NCBI GenBank assembly: GCA_036873135.1
Contig: JAPTYO010000002.1
Span: 41,903,452 to 41,967,451, forward strand
Reading direction: 5' to 3'
Length of the DNA stretch: 64,000 nt
Source of the DNA: Clarkia xantiana subsp. parviflora
Lineage: Eukaryota; Streptophyta; Magnoliopsida; Myrtales; Onagraceae
Shown piece by piece: positions 10,768-22,420 of this stretch. Below the pieces are notes generated by a model. It worked only from the letters and a program-made list of their open reading frames with translations. It ran no database searches and was not told where the DNA came from. Position numbers and translations under genes: made by a program. Each line of letters starts with the position of its first letter. Position 1 is the stretch's first letter.

Positions 10768-11004
10768 AAGAAGAGCTCAAAGTGAGGGACGTCGTCCCGA
10801 CAACTCAACAAGGCAACCACCTACCCATGATGCAGCGCGACAGGCTCCAACCCCTCGTGCAAGACAACCCTCGGTACACCTCTCAAGGAGGCAGCAAGGG
10901 GACAGTTTGAAAGATAAGTTCTTGAGCATGAAACTCATGGAGTGTTTCCACACTATATTACTACATCGCTACTACAACGAGGAGTCTCATGGACAGACGC
11001 AGTA
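10768..11004 (+). pseudogene. gag of element I, continued after element J
   Basis: The frame resumes after the truncated end of J as a basic, proline/arginine-rich Gag linker (RQPPTHDAARQ, RARQPSVHLSRRQQ) and runs to a stop near 11004. The composition matches the linker in element D's Gag after its DELLAYRE segment. The core retrotransposon-gag domain that should follow is not recognisable, so the region is heavily decayed. Confidence 0.5.
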
Positions 11005-12008
11005 GAAGGAGATCACAGATAGCGTGTACGAAGGATACACCTCCACCTAGTCCACCTTGGCAAGGATGAGACCTTATATTACTCAAGTGGAAGGAATACA
11101 CACAACCCAATGGAGGAGGACAGTTACATTACAAAGGAGGCAGGGGGTATCAACACCCCCACACCCATATCCTTCCTATATCCTCTTATTTAATTTAACT
11201 ACGTAACAATTCAACTCCCTGAAAGGGATAGATATTTGATACTTGATATTATCATGTTTTCCAAGAATAATCCTGCCGAATGTCTTCGGACTCCGCATTA
11301 TATATATATATACACAGGTTGACTGCTACGAGAGTCCATCAAACACCGCAGCCGACCAAGAGAGTCGTCGCCAAGGCTATATGTCACTAACGAACAAAAG
11401 CGTCGTCACCAATCAAAACACCGCCGCTGACAAACTGTCTTATTCAAACATGTTTGATCGGCACTACCATTCGCTTGAGCTCCTCAAAGGAACTCATGAA
11501 GAACAGATTGATCATTCTCAAAGGACACCTATAAGGTCAAGACATTGGGAAAATACCACTAAGATGGAAGGCGCACCTCCAAAAATGAGTTGAGCACTCT
11601 CAACATCTTATAAGAAGAATTACCGTGAGGGTCACAAAGGACTACCCCCACTACAACCTTCCAAAAAGTATCTTAGTGCTACGTTCGTCGGAAGACACCA
11701 TCGGGCGTTGATATGCATGTGGGGCACCATCCAAGTCACAACATGCCTTCCCCGCAAAAACAAAGAGAATACCTATTGGCATAAGAGGGGGCAGTCGCGA
11801 GCACATCCCTCCAAAAATTGGGGAAACCATATCACATGGACATCACCACCTTCAGGGGCAAACGCCTTCAGTGAACCTATATGATTTCACAAAATAGCCA
11901 GGAGATTCGACTACACTTAGTAAGCTCATCTCAGGTAATACACTTCCATTAAGAACTTTTCAGAGGCCCCAAGCCTAGCAAGGGAAGAAGGGCGACGCCA
12001 TCATCCAA
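11005..12008 (+). other. Decayed gag region of element I
   Basis: Open for up to 116 codons (11243-11593) but no Gag or zinc-knuckle motif was found. A block near 11285 (GGACTCCGCATTATAT) recurs at about 12395, suggesting an internal duplication. Confidence 0.35.
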
Positions 12009-12269
12009 CTCTCAAAAAGGGATATGGAAAACATAGTGTTTCCACACAGCGATGTATTGGTCATAATAGGGGGAATCACTAGCTTTGACACGAAGAGAAT
12101 TATAGTACATGAAGGGAGTTCGACAGACACCCTTCATGTCCAGTTATTGACGATACTAGGAAAGAGTCTGACATACCTAATACCAGGGGATCCCCTACTG
12201 GTAAGCTTCGAAGAAACGTCAACATACCCATGGGGGAGGATAAAACTATTAATAAGGCGGACGCAATAA
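12009..12269 (+). pseudogene. Retropepsin-like protease remnant of element I
   Basis: The frame from about 12009 to 12269 encodes VFPHSDVLVIIGGI then IIVHEGSSTDTL. These align with VFPHDDALFITMDI and ILVDGGSSADLL of element D and with the equivalent part of G. This is the start of the gag-linked aspartic protease of Ty3-type elements. The catalytic Asp position holds His-Glu (HEGSS), so it could not work. The C-terminal GRTT(I/L)NP part of the fold is missing. It follows gag in the same orientation as expected. Confidence 0.7.
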
Positions 12270-13825
12270 TGGAGGACGTATCCTTATGAGTATTCATGCA
12301 TTTATCCCTGTAAAAATGGACTCCCTATGCCGAGACGCCATATATAGATATCACGTTTTCATTTTCGAATTATGATCCTGAACCGGAGATCCTTGGACTC
12401 CGCATTATATTTATAATGAATGACATCTTTATTAAGATAGGTACGTGAAGATTCAAGATAGCACCCTCAAGATTAGGTGCACACCTCTACCAAGTGCGAC
12501 GCACTTGGGTGGTCATGGACACTCCTTCGCCATCTCATAAGGAAGAAAGGAAACCAAAGATACAAGTCCTAATAGAGAAGGCGACGATAGAAAATCCCGC
12601 CATTGACGTCATGCACCAAGTACTGAGTGAATGACAGTTATTACAAAGGAAGAAGCGGGAGAACCCCATCATTCCAACATCCATTATCATTGTGTGCATA
12701 CACAACATGATTACAACTTTCAAGAAAGCCGAGCGACAAGCCATGGCTACTACGGGGGCAACCCCCTGTTCATAACAAGAGGGGGATCACGGTTAAAACG
12801 ACAACCCTCCAGAGCCTTGGAGAATTCTCTAAGGAAGAGTTGAGACGTATTGATCTCGTCAAGTATCACGGTCAAAGGGAAAAATAAGGAACGTAAGTTA
12901 CAAGCCCTCCTCAAGAGCAAGCACCGCTACTCGGCTCAATAAGAAGAAATGTTTGAAACCCCAGACACATATATGTTGAAAAAACAACTTCAACGTGCTA
13001 CCCTCATATCAAGGGGGGAAGGCAGCGACACATAACTATCAACATTCTACTCACATAGTAGGAGAATATATATGAGGGTTGACACCGATCAAGAGATCTC
13101 AACAACAATCTTGAAGCGAATATGAAAGCACAAAACCGGTGGTACTACACCAAACTGACTTTTACAACGAGTCAACTGAAGAAACGGGATCCAATGATGA
13201 AAGGGGAGAAGTATCCATCACCCACCCCCCAACCCTCTAATGGGTACATCCAAAAAGGGTTTACTCAGAAATGTAATCAGTACGAACAAGTATAGATAAA
13301 GGAAACGTGCCGCAAGAGACACCTAACATGCAACAAACAAGCATAATCGAGCAAACATACGAAGAAGGAGCCCAAGACACAAAGGGCACCGAACAAGGAA
13401 AGCCTAAGTGGATTATCATCCATAGGGCACAAAGCACGGTGTGACTATCGGGCAATTAGGGGGGCGCCATATGAATAAATGCCCGGCACTCCACCTAGAG
13501 ATAAACAAAGACGTTTGGTGTATGACGCTGTTTGGCCACATAAGCCCATGACACTACACATTCCAAAAGGAAGGCACAAATAGGGAACAACAACAGGAAC
13601 CCTCCGTACGATCCGCCCAATGTTGGCAACGACAAGAATCGCTCCTGAAAAGGTGACCTTTACACTTAGAATATATCCAGGTAACAAGCAATTTTCCACG
13701 GGAAAACACAGGTAAGGGATGACATCCTTATGAGAAAAAGTAATGCGAATAGAACAGACTAAGCGAACCAAGGATCCAGTTCGCATAGCCTGATCTCGTC
13801 AAATTGAATATAATGAGAACGGAAC
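12270..13825. other. Internal DNA of element I, nothing recognised
   Basis: No RT, RNase H or integrase motif (no YxDD, no DSGSS or HHCC pattern) could be found on either strand. Only short frames are present, up to 113 codons. Confidence 0.4.
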
Positions 13826-13830
13826 GAACT

Positions 13831-14492
13831 TGTTGGATCACGGTTGGAAATCCGGTATGTTCTTGACGGAAATCCGAACTCCTTCGCTCCAAGTAATCCA
13901 GCAAGAAGGGGATAGACCGGGCGGTGACCCAGAATCACTCTTCGATGCTTAAATGAGTATCTCGATAAAAATGGCAAGTATCAGTATGTAAATGTTCAAC
14001 GTAATGATCCTGAGGTAACTCCTTCCTTTATATAGGGGAGGGGTTACCTCAGTTAACTGTGAGATAACTACCACGTTCCGTTAATCTCGGCCCTGTAGCC
14101 CACGTTCCGTCTTTTCAGGCCACTTCCCCACTATGTTGATAGTGGGCGTGTTTCTCGGCCTCGTTCTCTGGTGGCAAGTCCCGACGGATGTCGAGGACTC
14201 CATAGTTATCTCTTTTGGTCACCGCTCGGGGCCCTCGTCATCGAGACAGGGCCTGCATTCTCAGGGATTCAATGTCGGAGCCTACTTAAAGGCATATCAT
14301 CGGGGCCTACTTAAAGGCATATCATCGGGGCCTACTTAAAGGCATATCATCGGGAGCGTTCAGCTCGTATGTCGGGACCGACCTTGTCGGGACCTCTCGT
14401 ATTGGTCTTCTGAGCCTCTTTTGGGGCCCAGTGGGCCTACTTTGCCGTTTAGTCGCCGCTAATGGGCCTGACGGCTATATCGAAACCCATCA
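13831..14492 (-). repeat. LTR of element K (B family)
   Basis: Begins TGTTGGATCACGG, ends ACCCATCA, and is similar throughout to 16891-17561. Minus-strand TATA-like CTATATAAAGG near 14025-14035. U3 has three direct copies of GGCCTACTTAAAGGCATATC around 14279-14345. Confidence 0.9.
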
Positions 14493-14757
14493 TTTGCCCC
14501 CAAGACCCGAGGGACTTATAGTTCGTCGTGTCTTCCAACTTCGGACCTTTTGATATTCCGAGGATAACCATCGAATCCGAAAAGATTTCTCGATTACTCA
14601 CCTATTAAATGCGATGAGTGATGAAGTGACGGCTTGAGTGCCCGTGCCTGCTTTTCTGAAAAAGCGCTTTATAGCCGTTTTGTCCCTAGTGTTTCGACGA
14701 TTCAGGTTGAGGCGCTTCATCTTCAACGGTCAACGTCTCTTTGCCTATCCTCTCTCC

Positions 14758-14765
14758 TATAAAAA
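14758..14765 (+). promoter_or_regulatory. TATA box for a plus-strand antisense transcript in K
   Basis: TATAAAAA in the context CTCTCCTATAAAAACCCC, at the same relative place as the TATA box upstream of B's antisense gene (17931). It sits just before the inverted LTR end. Confidence 0.5.
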
Positions 14766-14863
14766 CCCCTTTTTGTACCCCTTCTTGCAGGATTACTTGG
14801 AGCGAAGGAGTTCGGATTTCCGTCGAGAACATACCGGATTTCCAACCGTGATCCAACAGAACT

Positions 14864-15900
14864 AATCGAACCCAGTACAAGGATCGAATAGTTTAGCCCA
14901 GTCACATTGATACACTAGTCCAAATGGACAATATAGTAGACAAGATAGTCCTACATGAAGATGCGTAATCACATAGTATGTTTTAGCTAACATCTTGATT
15001 TATTGTCAAAGAATTTGTAAAAGACTTGCAGGTCACAATACACGTCCTACTTCAGGAACAACATGAAGTAAGGACATTACTATATGGGTAGGCAAGTCTT
15101 ACAACGACTTCTGACCTACAAAAATCATCTAATGGTCGAAGGCGACCTACTAGCACAGCTCATACCCTACTTTGGAAAAGTCACCAAGTAGTAGCAAGTC
15201 CATCAAGTGACCTCTGATTTATGACGAATATATAAAGGGAAGACCAGGTCGTATATCTTACACACTCTACTATGGAAAAACACCAAGTAGTGACATCTAT
15301 ACAACAACGCGTACGTCCATCAAGGTTTCATACAACCTCCAAGCTGTCCTGGGCTGATCACCCAGCAGTTTTATTCAAGCATCATGGTTGGAATTACTAC
15401 CAATTCCATGATAGTTGTGCCTTAGTGAACTACTTAAGGCGTCACACTTGGAACAAACACCAAGGCAACGATCGATGTACCTTAGGGTACTGATTCAAAG
15501 TGGCGTGACTGGCAGAGACCAAACTCAGGATCACAACACCTCTGAGATGGAGTTAGGATGATATGATAGCACCAGGTACCTGGAAAGTGAAAACAAGGTA
15601 TCATCTCAGATTCTACGGCGGCACAGCTACTTGTGTGATGTGATTGCCTCCAGTCTCAGGAGCTAACTCTGAGGATATATTTTAAATATCATATGTCCAG
15701 TCCCGTTGAGCGGCAGTGACACTACCACAGATAGTTATGTTTCCACGACCGCTGGCTGTACCGATGAAAAGGAAAACCCCATAATAACGGAGTGACGCCT
15801 ACACGCCCCAAAGCGCTGAATACCATGCGAGTTGCGCCTCGCCAAAATGTAAGCTTGATAAAATCAAGTAACGGATAAACAACTACGGTTGAGTCGATAC
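14864..15900. other. Internal DNA of element I, no gene seen
   Basis: Loosely repetitive sequence with short CACCAAGTAGTG-type words around 15170-15280. No protein signature on either strand. Confidence 0.35.
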
Positions 15901-15929
15901 TGTCGCGATCTTACTTTGGACAAGCCAAG

Positions 15930-16560
15930 TAACGGTCATACAATCAAAAAACGCATTGCACTACCGCAAGTAGCGTCTTGCACCAACGCCACATCTTGGA
16001 CTACCAAGGGCGGAAAAACGTATTTGCAAGTAGCACGTTGCCATAATGCTACTCCGAGGCATTGGGTATGCGGAATAAAACATACCAAACCAAGCAAGTA
16101 ACGTCTTGCCACAACGCCTTGACTTAGGCATCAAGGGGCGGAAAACGCACTAACACTTGTAGTAGCATGTTAGGATTGCAAGTAGCGTCTTGCCACAACG
16201 CTATCTCGAGGCATCGAGTAAGCGGCTTAAAATGTACCAAACCGAGCAAGAAACGTCTTGCCTCAACGCTATCATGAGTCATCAAGTAAAGCTGTAGAGT
16301 GCAATCGTGTGTCGCCATAACGCCATCTCAAGGCATTGAGTAAGCGGCTTAAAACGTACCAAAGTATGCAAGTAACGTCTTGCCATAACACTACCCTGAG
16401 GCATCGGGCAAGTGGTCAAAACGCAACAAATTAAGCAAGTAGCGTCTTTCCAACAACGCTATCTCGAGGCATCGAATACGCGGTCACAAAACGTGTCAAC
16501 ATAGCGCAAGTAGCGTCTTGCAAGCAATGCTATGTCGAGGCATCGATAAGCAAGTGGTCT
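15930..16560. repeat. Degenerate tandem array, unit about 60-85 bp, in element I
   Basis: Eight or nine diverged units recognisable by GCAAGTAGCGTCTTGCC followed by ACAACGCTATCTCGAGGCATCGAGTAAGCGG-like text, for example near 15966, 16025, 16095, 16180, 16248, 16370, 16436 and 16506. Unit length varies, so the array is old. Confidence 0.75.
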
Positions 16561-16890
16561 TCGTCAAGTATAGATAACATCTCAAAACAACGCCATGCCT
16601 TGGTAGCAACCAAGAAGGGCATATGTGAGCTTGATAATACAGGTACCATTGGTAATGAATATGCTGAACGTCAAGTCCGACACTCCACCGGCACGACAAG
16701 ATAGATAGCGTCCTAAGAATAAGGAAGCATATCATATTCGCGATACATGCGTATTACAATGCTAAGTCCGGCATACAACCGGTATGGTGTTAATAACCTC
16801 AAGAACAAGAGGTTACAACAGGAAGTGTAAACATACACAACCTAGCAGGCGTGGGGGGCATCCATAATAACAATGGTATGATATCCTACT

Positions 16891-17561
16891 TGTTGGATCA
16901 CGGTTGGAACTCCAGTACGGTCTTGACGGAAATCCAAGGTACTTCGCTCCACGTAATCCTGCAAGAGGGGAATAGACCGGGCGGTGACCCAGAATCCCTC
17001 TCTGATGCTTAAATGAGAATCTCGTGGCAGGCAAAAGCAAGCAATAGTATGAGTATCAAAAACGTATGTGATCTGAGGTAACTTCTGCCCTTTTATAGGA
17101 GAAGAGTTACCTCAGTTACCTGATGAACCGCTGGGGCAGTTAGCCCACGTTCTGCTTATCTCGGCCACGATCCAACTTATCTCGGCCACGATCCCGCTTA
17201 TCTCGGACCACTTCCTCACTACTCTGATAGTGGGCGCATTTCTCGGCCTCAACCTCTGATAGCAAGTCCCGACCAATATCGGGGACTCCAGAGTTAGCTC
17301 CTTGTGTCACCGCTCGGGGCCCCTCGTCATCGTGACAGGGCCAACATTCTCAGGGATTCATCATCGGGGCCTACTTAAAGGCGTCTCATCGGAAGCATCC
17401 AGCTCGCTTCTCGGGACCGACCTTGTCGGGACCTCTCACCATCGGGACTCCTCTTGTCGGGACCCTTCGCATTGGTCTTCTTGACCTCTTTTAGGGCCCA
17501 ATGGGCCTATTCACCGTTTACTCGTTGTTAAAGGGCCTAACGGCTATAGCGAAACCCATCA
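16891..17561 (-). repeat. 3' LTR of element B
   Basis: 671 bp, TGTTGGATCAC...ACCCATCA on the plus strand. U3 contains repeated TCGGGACC words (about 17410-17465). It is followed by minus-strand polypurine tract CTTGGGGGAAAA at 17562-17573. Confidence 0.95.
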
Positions 17562-17580
17562 TTTTCCCCCAAGACATGAG
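17562..17580 (-). other. Polypurine tract of element B
   Basis: Minus strand CATGTCTTGGGGGAAAA directly before the LTR start TGATGGG. Confidence 0.8.
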
Positions 17581-17930
17581 GGACTTACAGTTCGTCGTGT
17601 CTTTCAACTCCCGACCTCCCGATATCGGTATCAGAGGCTTTTCCCTTGACAAAATTCATTGACATGGATCTTCTCGTCCACGATTCCTCGATACCTCGAG
17701 GATAATCACCAAATCCGAGAAGACTCCTCGGTTACTCGGCCATTAAATGCAGCAGGTGACGAAGCGACGGTTTTGGAACCCGTGCATGATTTTTCTGAAA
17801 AGGCACTTTTCAGGCCGTTTCATCATTAACGTCCCTTTCCATTCTGCCCCCTTTTATCTCAACGGCTCAGATTGAAACGCTTCGCCTTCAACGGTCCAGA
17901 TTAGAAGGTCCTATCGACTGTCCCTTCCTC

Positions 17931-17943
17931 TATAAAACCCTAA
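17931..17943 (+). promoter_or_regulatory. TATA box with telo-box for B's antisense gene
   Basis: TATAAAACCCTAA: a TATA box overlapping AAACCCTAA, a motif (telo-box) frequent in plant promoters. It lies about 150 bp upstream of the ATG at 18085 and outside the LTR, so the antisense gene appears to have its own promoter. Confidence 0.65.
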
Positions 17944-18084
17944 CCCTGGGCACTGTTTCTCTTTTACCGTTTCTGCAATTTCAAAAGCTCTGCGATTTCA
18001 AAAGCACAGGTTCTTCTTCGGCTTCCTGTTTTCCGATCAGTTTTCCGGCAATCGTTAGGATCATCCTTTCCGTTCCACTTCATC

Positions 18085-20898
18085 ATGTCTGGTAAGAATT
18101 CCTTCTCTGATGTTAGCATAGCCTTTCCCTTATCTTTGATCAGTTTGCTTGCATTTTTTTCGAAAACCCACTACGGCTTTTCTTGCCATGGCTAATTTTC
18201 AGACAGCGGATCCAGTTCCGAGGGGAGAAAACCCTTCAACTTTGATTACGCTCCCAACGAAATCTCGGTGACTGCCTATGATGCAGCTCTCCGAGAAGGA
18301 TGCATTACCCAAACCTGGGAGCCTCGCCTTCCTTATTCTCGCCACCGTGCCTCGGGTGACCCTGTGGTCACTCGTCCCAAGGAAGGAGAGATATTTGTCT
18401 CTACTGGGCAAGTATCGGCAGGAATCTGATTCCCCTTCTGCGGGAATTTGGTTGAGATGTGCACCCACTACAATACACATCCAACTACCTTCTCCCCACA
18501 CGCCATCCGCGTGTGGAACGCTTTTCAAGTCCTCTGCTTCCGATAGAAATGGGTCTACAGCCTCCAACTCTTCTGAACTTTCTACGGGATGAAGTGCAAC
18601 GAGGCTGGGGTTTGTGCCTTCTATCCTCGGATGCCCAAGTGGAATAAGGCGCAGCTTGCTCTGTGCAGTTGGTCCAGCGACACCTGGAAGGTTGTCAAGG
18701 GTCGGGGGCTCCTGATTGACACGGGGTCTGACAACAGCGGGTGGAAGAGGAGCTACTTTTTCATCAAGAACAGTTCCATCCCATGGCCCCGATGGGAGGT
18801 GGAAGCGGACTCTCCTCCCGCTTATCACACTTATTCTGATGAAGATTTTCAGATCCTCCACTGCATCCAGCTTTACCGTTGGGGGGAGTCCTACAATCCC
18901 CTCGATGCTAACTCTCTAACGGAGCGGGACCTGGTAAATGTCGGGATCCGCCTCCTAGATATAATCTCCGGGGGTCAACTCCACGACAGACCTGGGGGTA
19001 ACGTTTCTAACCATGTCTATGTTTTCATTGTTTGCAGCTAAGAAGGTATCACTGCTGACCAATCTCATCCTTAAGCAGGGGGACACCGACGCTGTCCAAC
19101 GCCCCGCGAGGAAGAGGAAGTCGGCAAAGAAGACTGCTGCTCCATCGGGATCTCCCTCCGCGGAGAGGACTAAGCGGAGCCGCATGGAGGAGGTGGACAA
19201 ACTCTTCAATGTCCAAAACGCTGAAGAAGGTAAACAGCTCCGCCTAGCTATTAAATCATACAGGAAGCAAGTTCCTAAGGAGTTGATCCCCTCCACCAAG
19301 GAGGCCCGAATCAAGGAGATCAAACGCATCCTCCGAAGGGAAACTCCCCGCATCCTCAAAGCGGGTTACTACAACTACCACGGGAAAGATCAATACGTCT
19401 CTCGGCGCGTCATTTGGTGTAAGGAACCTAACCAACTTCCTGGCTATCTTTCTGAAGCAATTCATCCTCTAGGTGCAGGTCAGTCAGGAGCTCAGTCGGG
19501 GACGGAAGTTTCAGCAGGGGCACCACTTTCAGCAGGGGCACCACCTTCCGGTGCTCTGGTTGGAGAGGGTCTCCTTCAACTTCCTGCCCCGATGGGATCG
19601 GGGGCTGGAGAAACCCCGACGGGCGATCAGTTTCGTTGGGTGGAAGATCTGGACTCTTCTGATGAGACGGACGAGGGCGTCGCCTTAATTCATCGTCGGA
19701 GGATGAGGCAGTCCCTGCTGAAGCCAACCTCCGGGGGGCTGCCCCCCTCACCTCCTTTGCAGCAGCAGTCGCCCATCCACAGCCTAACTCCCTCCAGGTC
19801 CCAGGGTGACTCGGAGATGCGCACCTCCGCGACTCCAGCCGATCCTCATCATCTCCCTTTGGACGGGAGCTTCTACAAGGTCTATGACCCCGACCAGAAG
19901 GCGGCTCCTTGGACCCCGATCCAGACGCTGCAAGGAGTACAACTCCGACAGGGTGACACATACCCGGAGCTGGGTCTTCATTTGGTGGCAGGCTCAGTGC
20001 TGCCATCTTTGAAGCTTCGGCTCTCCATGGATCGGGAGGACGTCCGCGCGGATATCCGTGCAATGGCTATCCGTCGGGTTGAGGTAAAGTTCCTCTTTTC
20101 TCTTTTCAATCGATAAGGCAATATACTTATGTGCTAACCTTTTCCTCTTTTTCCTTGCAGGAGTTGGCGGATATAAACCGCTGCTTCGGGTACATTATGG
20201 CCTTCGAGGATGCGTTGGAGCAGGAGAGGGCCAAGGGGGCTCCTGAGGTTGTAGCCAAGCTTGAGGAGGATCTCGCCGCCTCCGAGTCTTCGAGGGGAAA
20301 ACTGGCCAAGGAACAGGCCATCCTTAATCGAAAGACTCGGGACCTCCAAAAGCGGGTTCAAGACTTTGAGGGGCTGCTCAAGCGGGAGCATCAGGAGCGG
20401 AAAAGGGACGCGGAGGCTCGGGACAAACTTGTCCTCAAGAAGAAGGCTCTGGAAGATGCCAAGGCGAAACTGGAACGGGAACTTGCTGAGGTCCCTGCTC
20501 GACTGGCCGAGGGTGAAACTAAGGGTGAAACCAAGGGTCGAGAAGATTATCGGGGCTCCGAGGACTTCCAAGCTGACCCAGTGAAGTTCTGCACCGCGGA
20601 GGTGGAGAACACCCTCTTCAATGTGGTCGAGGAGCTCCATCTGGAGTATGGCGACGCCATTAGCTTCGACAAGTCTGCGACTCCCGCCCCCTTTGCGAAG
20701 AGGTACTTCGACCTCTCGGAGGAGAGTGATGAGGGCAACACTCCCGCGGGTGTTGAAGACGTGGCGGAGCTTCCAAGTGTTGATCCCCCGACAATTGATT
20801 CCCCGATAATCGACCCTCCAGCACTTGAACCTGTGGAGCCTTCTGCCACAGATCTCGTGGATCCTGCTCCCGCTGATGCCGACAAGGACCGAGTTTAA
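18085..20898 (+). pseudogene. Antisense intron-containing additional gene of element B (putative gypsy-type transposon protein), decayed
   Basis: Four exons are readable: 18085-18091 (ATGTCTG before GTAAGA), 18203-about 18973, 19038-20083 and 20161-20898. Introns are 18092-18202, about 64 (or 40) bp ending in TTTGCAG at 19037, and 20084-20160. All are GT-AG. Exon 2 encodes a globular domain (HPTTFSPHAIRVWNAFQVLCFR, then GWKRSYFFIKNSSIPW) that resembles plant putative gypsy-type transposon proteins. It is broken by a frameshift pair near 18420-18460 and stops near 18550. Exon 3 is intact: basic KRKS region, acidic/proline-rich linker, then a TLQGVQLRQGDTYPEL module. Exon 4 is a charged coiled coil (residues about 20-130) with an acidic, proline-rich tail. 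Function unknown. It converges on gag. Confidence 0.75.
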
Positions 20899-20989
20899 TG
20901 CTTTATCTTTACAGTCCTTGTAATTTCCTCCTTTATCGTGAATCCTTGTAGACCTTTATAATATCACATCTTTTTTGGTTCCGATTATC

Positions 20990-21072
20990 ATAGCACTTCA
21001 CAAAGTGACTTAATACTTAGAACAAATCTAAGAACCACGCACCACCTAAGGCGACTTAACAACTTGCACCAC
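20990..21072. repeat. Short duplicated spacer between the convergent genes of B
   Basis: Two or three copies of CACC(A)CTTAAGGCGACTT separate the antisense-gene stop from the gag stop. This is the counterpart of the longer minisatellites at this place in other elements. Confidence 0.6.
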
Positions 21073-22383
21073 TTAAGGCGACTTCGCAACACTTAACACC
21101 TCAGCCATGGAACTGTTGAGAGGAATGTGATAGTCCTCCCGCTTGTCCTTCCTCGGGGGACGTCTGTCCTCCCTTCGATCAGAACGACCCCGACTCCGAC
21201 TGCCCTCGGATTTATCCTTCCGCTTATGGTCATCCAATGGTTTGAACAACTGCTTCCCCTTATTTGACTTCGGAGGATCAAGCTCTCCAGCAGCTATCTT
21301 CGACTCCTGCACATCGATTTGCTGCTTCACCCTCTTCTGCAGCGCCTTCATGTTCCACACAGCCTTCTCAGCCACGCTGTGCATCAGGTCGGAACCATAG
21401 GGGGCTGTCAGGTTCCGAAGGAAGGTGCGAATAGTCTCTCCCTCCGATATCTCTTCATCGATCTCAGCCACGCTAGCAGTGTACCGCTGGTAATAATGTG
21501 CCAGTGATTCGTCGGGTCTCTGCACCACCTGGGCCAGGGATCTCACGCTTTTTAAGAGGCGTCGACGACCCTGGTACTGCTGGATAAAATGGTCATGCAT
21601 ATCAGCCCAGCTGGAGATGCATCCTGGGGGCAGGCTGAAGAACCACGTCAGGGCCCTCTCGCCCAGTGTACCTGGGAATAACACACACACAATATCATCA
21701 TTCGGGGCTCTGCCTAGACAAGCCATGAGGTGCTTCTGGACATGATGAACTGGATCTCCCTCGCCATCATACTCCTTAATCGTGGGGATACCCAGCCCTG
21801 GCGGGGCGAGGGTGTTTATCAATCGGGGAACAAAGGGATGGGTGGATCGATCCCTCAGTTCCGACATCATCTGCTTCTGGTCCCCCATGCAGATGTTCAC
21901 AATCTTCACCACCTGGTTGGGGGTGATGGGACAATTAAGGGGAAAGGTCCTATGCTGCACCGGTCCAGGCCCATCGATCACAAATCTCTCCGACTAAGCA
22001 GGCTCCTTGCCCTTGTCCTGGTTTCTGGGTTGGGTATCCTGTGAATTCTGAACCTCCCGCGGTGGAAGCACCTCCTCCTGCCTCTTGGAAACCTCTCTCC
22101 GCTCTAGGAGAGCCTCCATGGCCTCCAAAAACATCGGCATGGCATCCGCAACAGCCTTCGCCAGGTCCGCATTTGGAGGAGCATCCTCCTCCCTATTCTC
22201 TTGGTGTCGAGAAGTATCCTCAGGAACTTCGTTGTGCCCCCCTGTTTGGGAAACCTCAGCAGGGGGATTTTGGTCCACAGCATGCTCCGGCAGCCCTGAA
22301 TTCAAAGTTCCAGCAGGGTGACGGGAACCACCAGATCGTCCTTGTTTCTTCTTGCCAGCCGCCATTGAACGAGTAGAAGTCAT
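21073..22383 (-). pseudogene. gag of element B, one internal stop, no zinc knuckle or protease
   Basis: Gag starts at ATG 22383, 38 bp from the LTR edge, just past the primer site. After a 129-codon polar N-terminal part a single TAG (21994-21996) interrupts it; the same frame then runs 300 codons to 21073. The second part holds the retrotransposon-gag core (VLFPGTLGERALTWFFSLP, SWADMHDHFIQQYQG, GETIRTFLRNL), followed by an Arg/Lys/Asp-rich tail (RSRGRSDRREDRRPPRKDKR). It ends without the CxxHxxxGHxxxxC-type knuckle seen in D, E and G and without protease. Gag would assemble particles; lack of pol makes the element dependent on polymerase supplied in trans. Confidence 0.88.
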
Positions 22384-22401
22384 TGTTGCTTTTTGTTGCG
22401 T

Positions 22402-22420
22402 TTCCCACAGACGGCGCTAA
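22402..22420 (-). other. Primer binding site of element B
   Basis: Minus strand TTAGCGCCGTCTGTGGGAA right after the LTR end; one base away from the TTGGCGCCGTCTGTGGG site typical of this superfamily. Confidence 0.8.

Larger units (their letters stand above)
13831..14858. mobile_element. Element K: short B-family insertion with inverted identical ends
   Basis: A 1,028-bp insertion flanked by GAACT on both sides (13826-13830 and 14859-14863). The left part is a B-family LTR (13831-14492) followed by its polypurine tract and the region that in B lies upstream of the antisense gene (14493-14775). Instead of going on, it ends with an inverted copy of the LTR's first 83 bp (14776-14858, ending GTGATCCAACA). 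The unit therefore begins TGTTGGATCAC and ends with its inverse, which is abnormal for an LTR element; both ends correspond to the same LTR terminus. Confidence 0.85.

Noticed and set aside
12270..13825. Possible reverse transcriptase of element I after its protease
   Set aside because: I read all frames for YxDD, LDLxxGYxQ-type and integrase motifs and found none.
13831..14858. K as a DNA transposon or MITE because of its inverted ends
   Set aside because: The ends are the B-family LTR terminus and the duplication is 5 bp, as for the LTR elements here; no DNA-transposon end motif.
19428..20063. Minus-strand 211-codon frame opposite exon 3 of B's antisense gene
   Set aside because: Codon and motif evidence favours the plus strand (GYQL-type module and splice sites); the minus frame has no recognisable domain.
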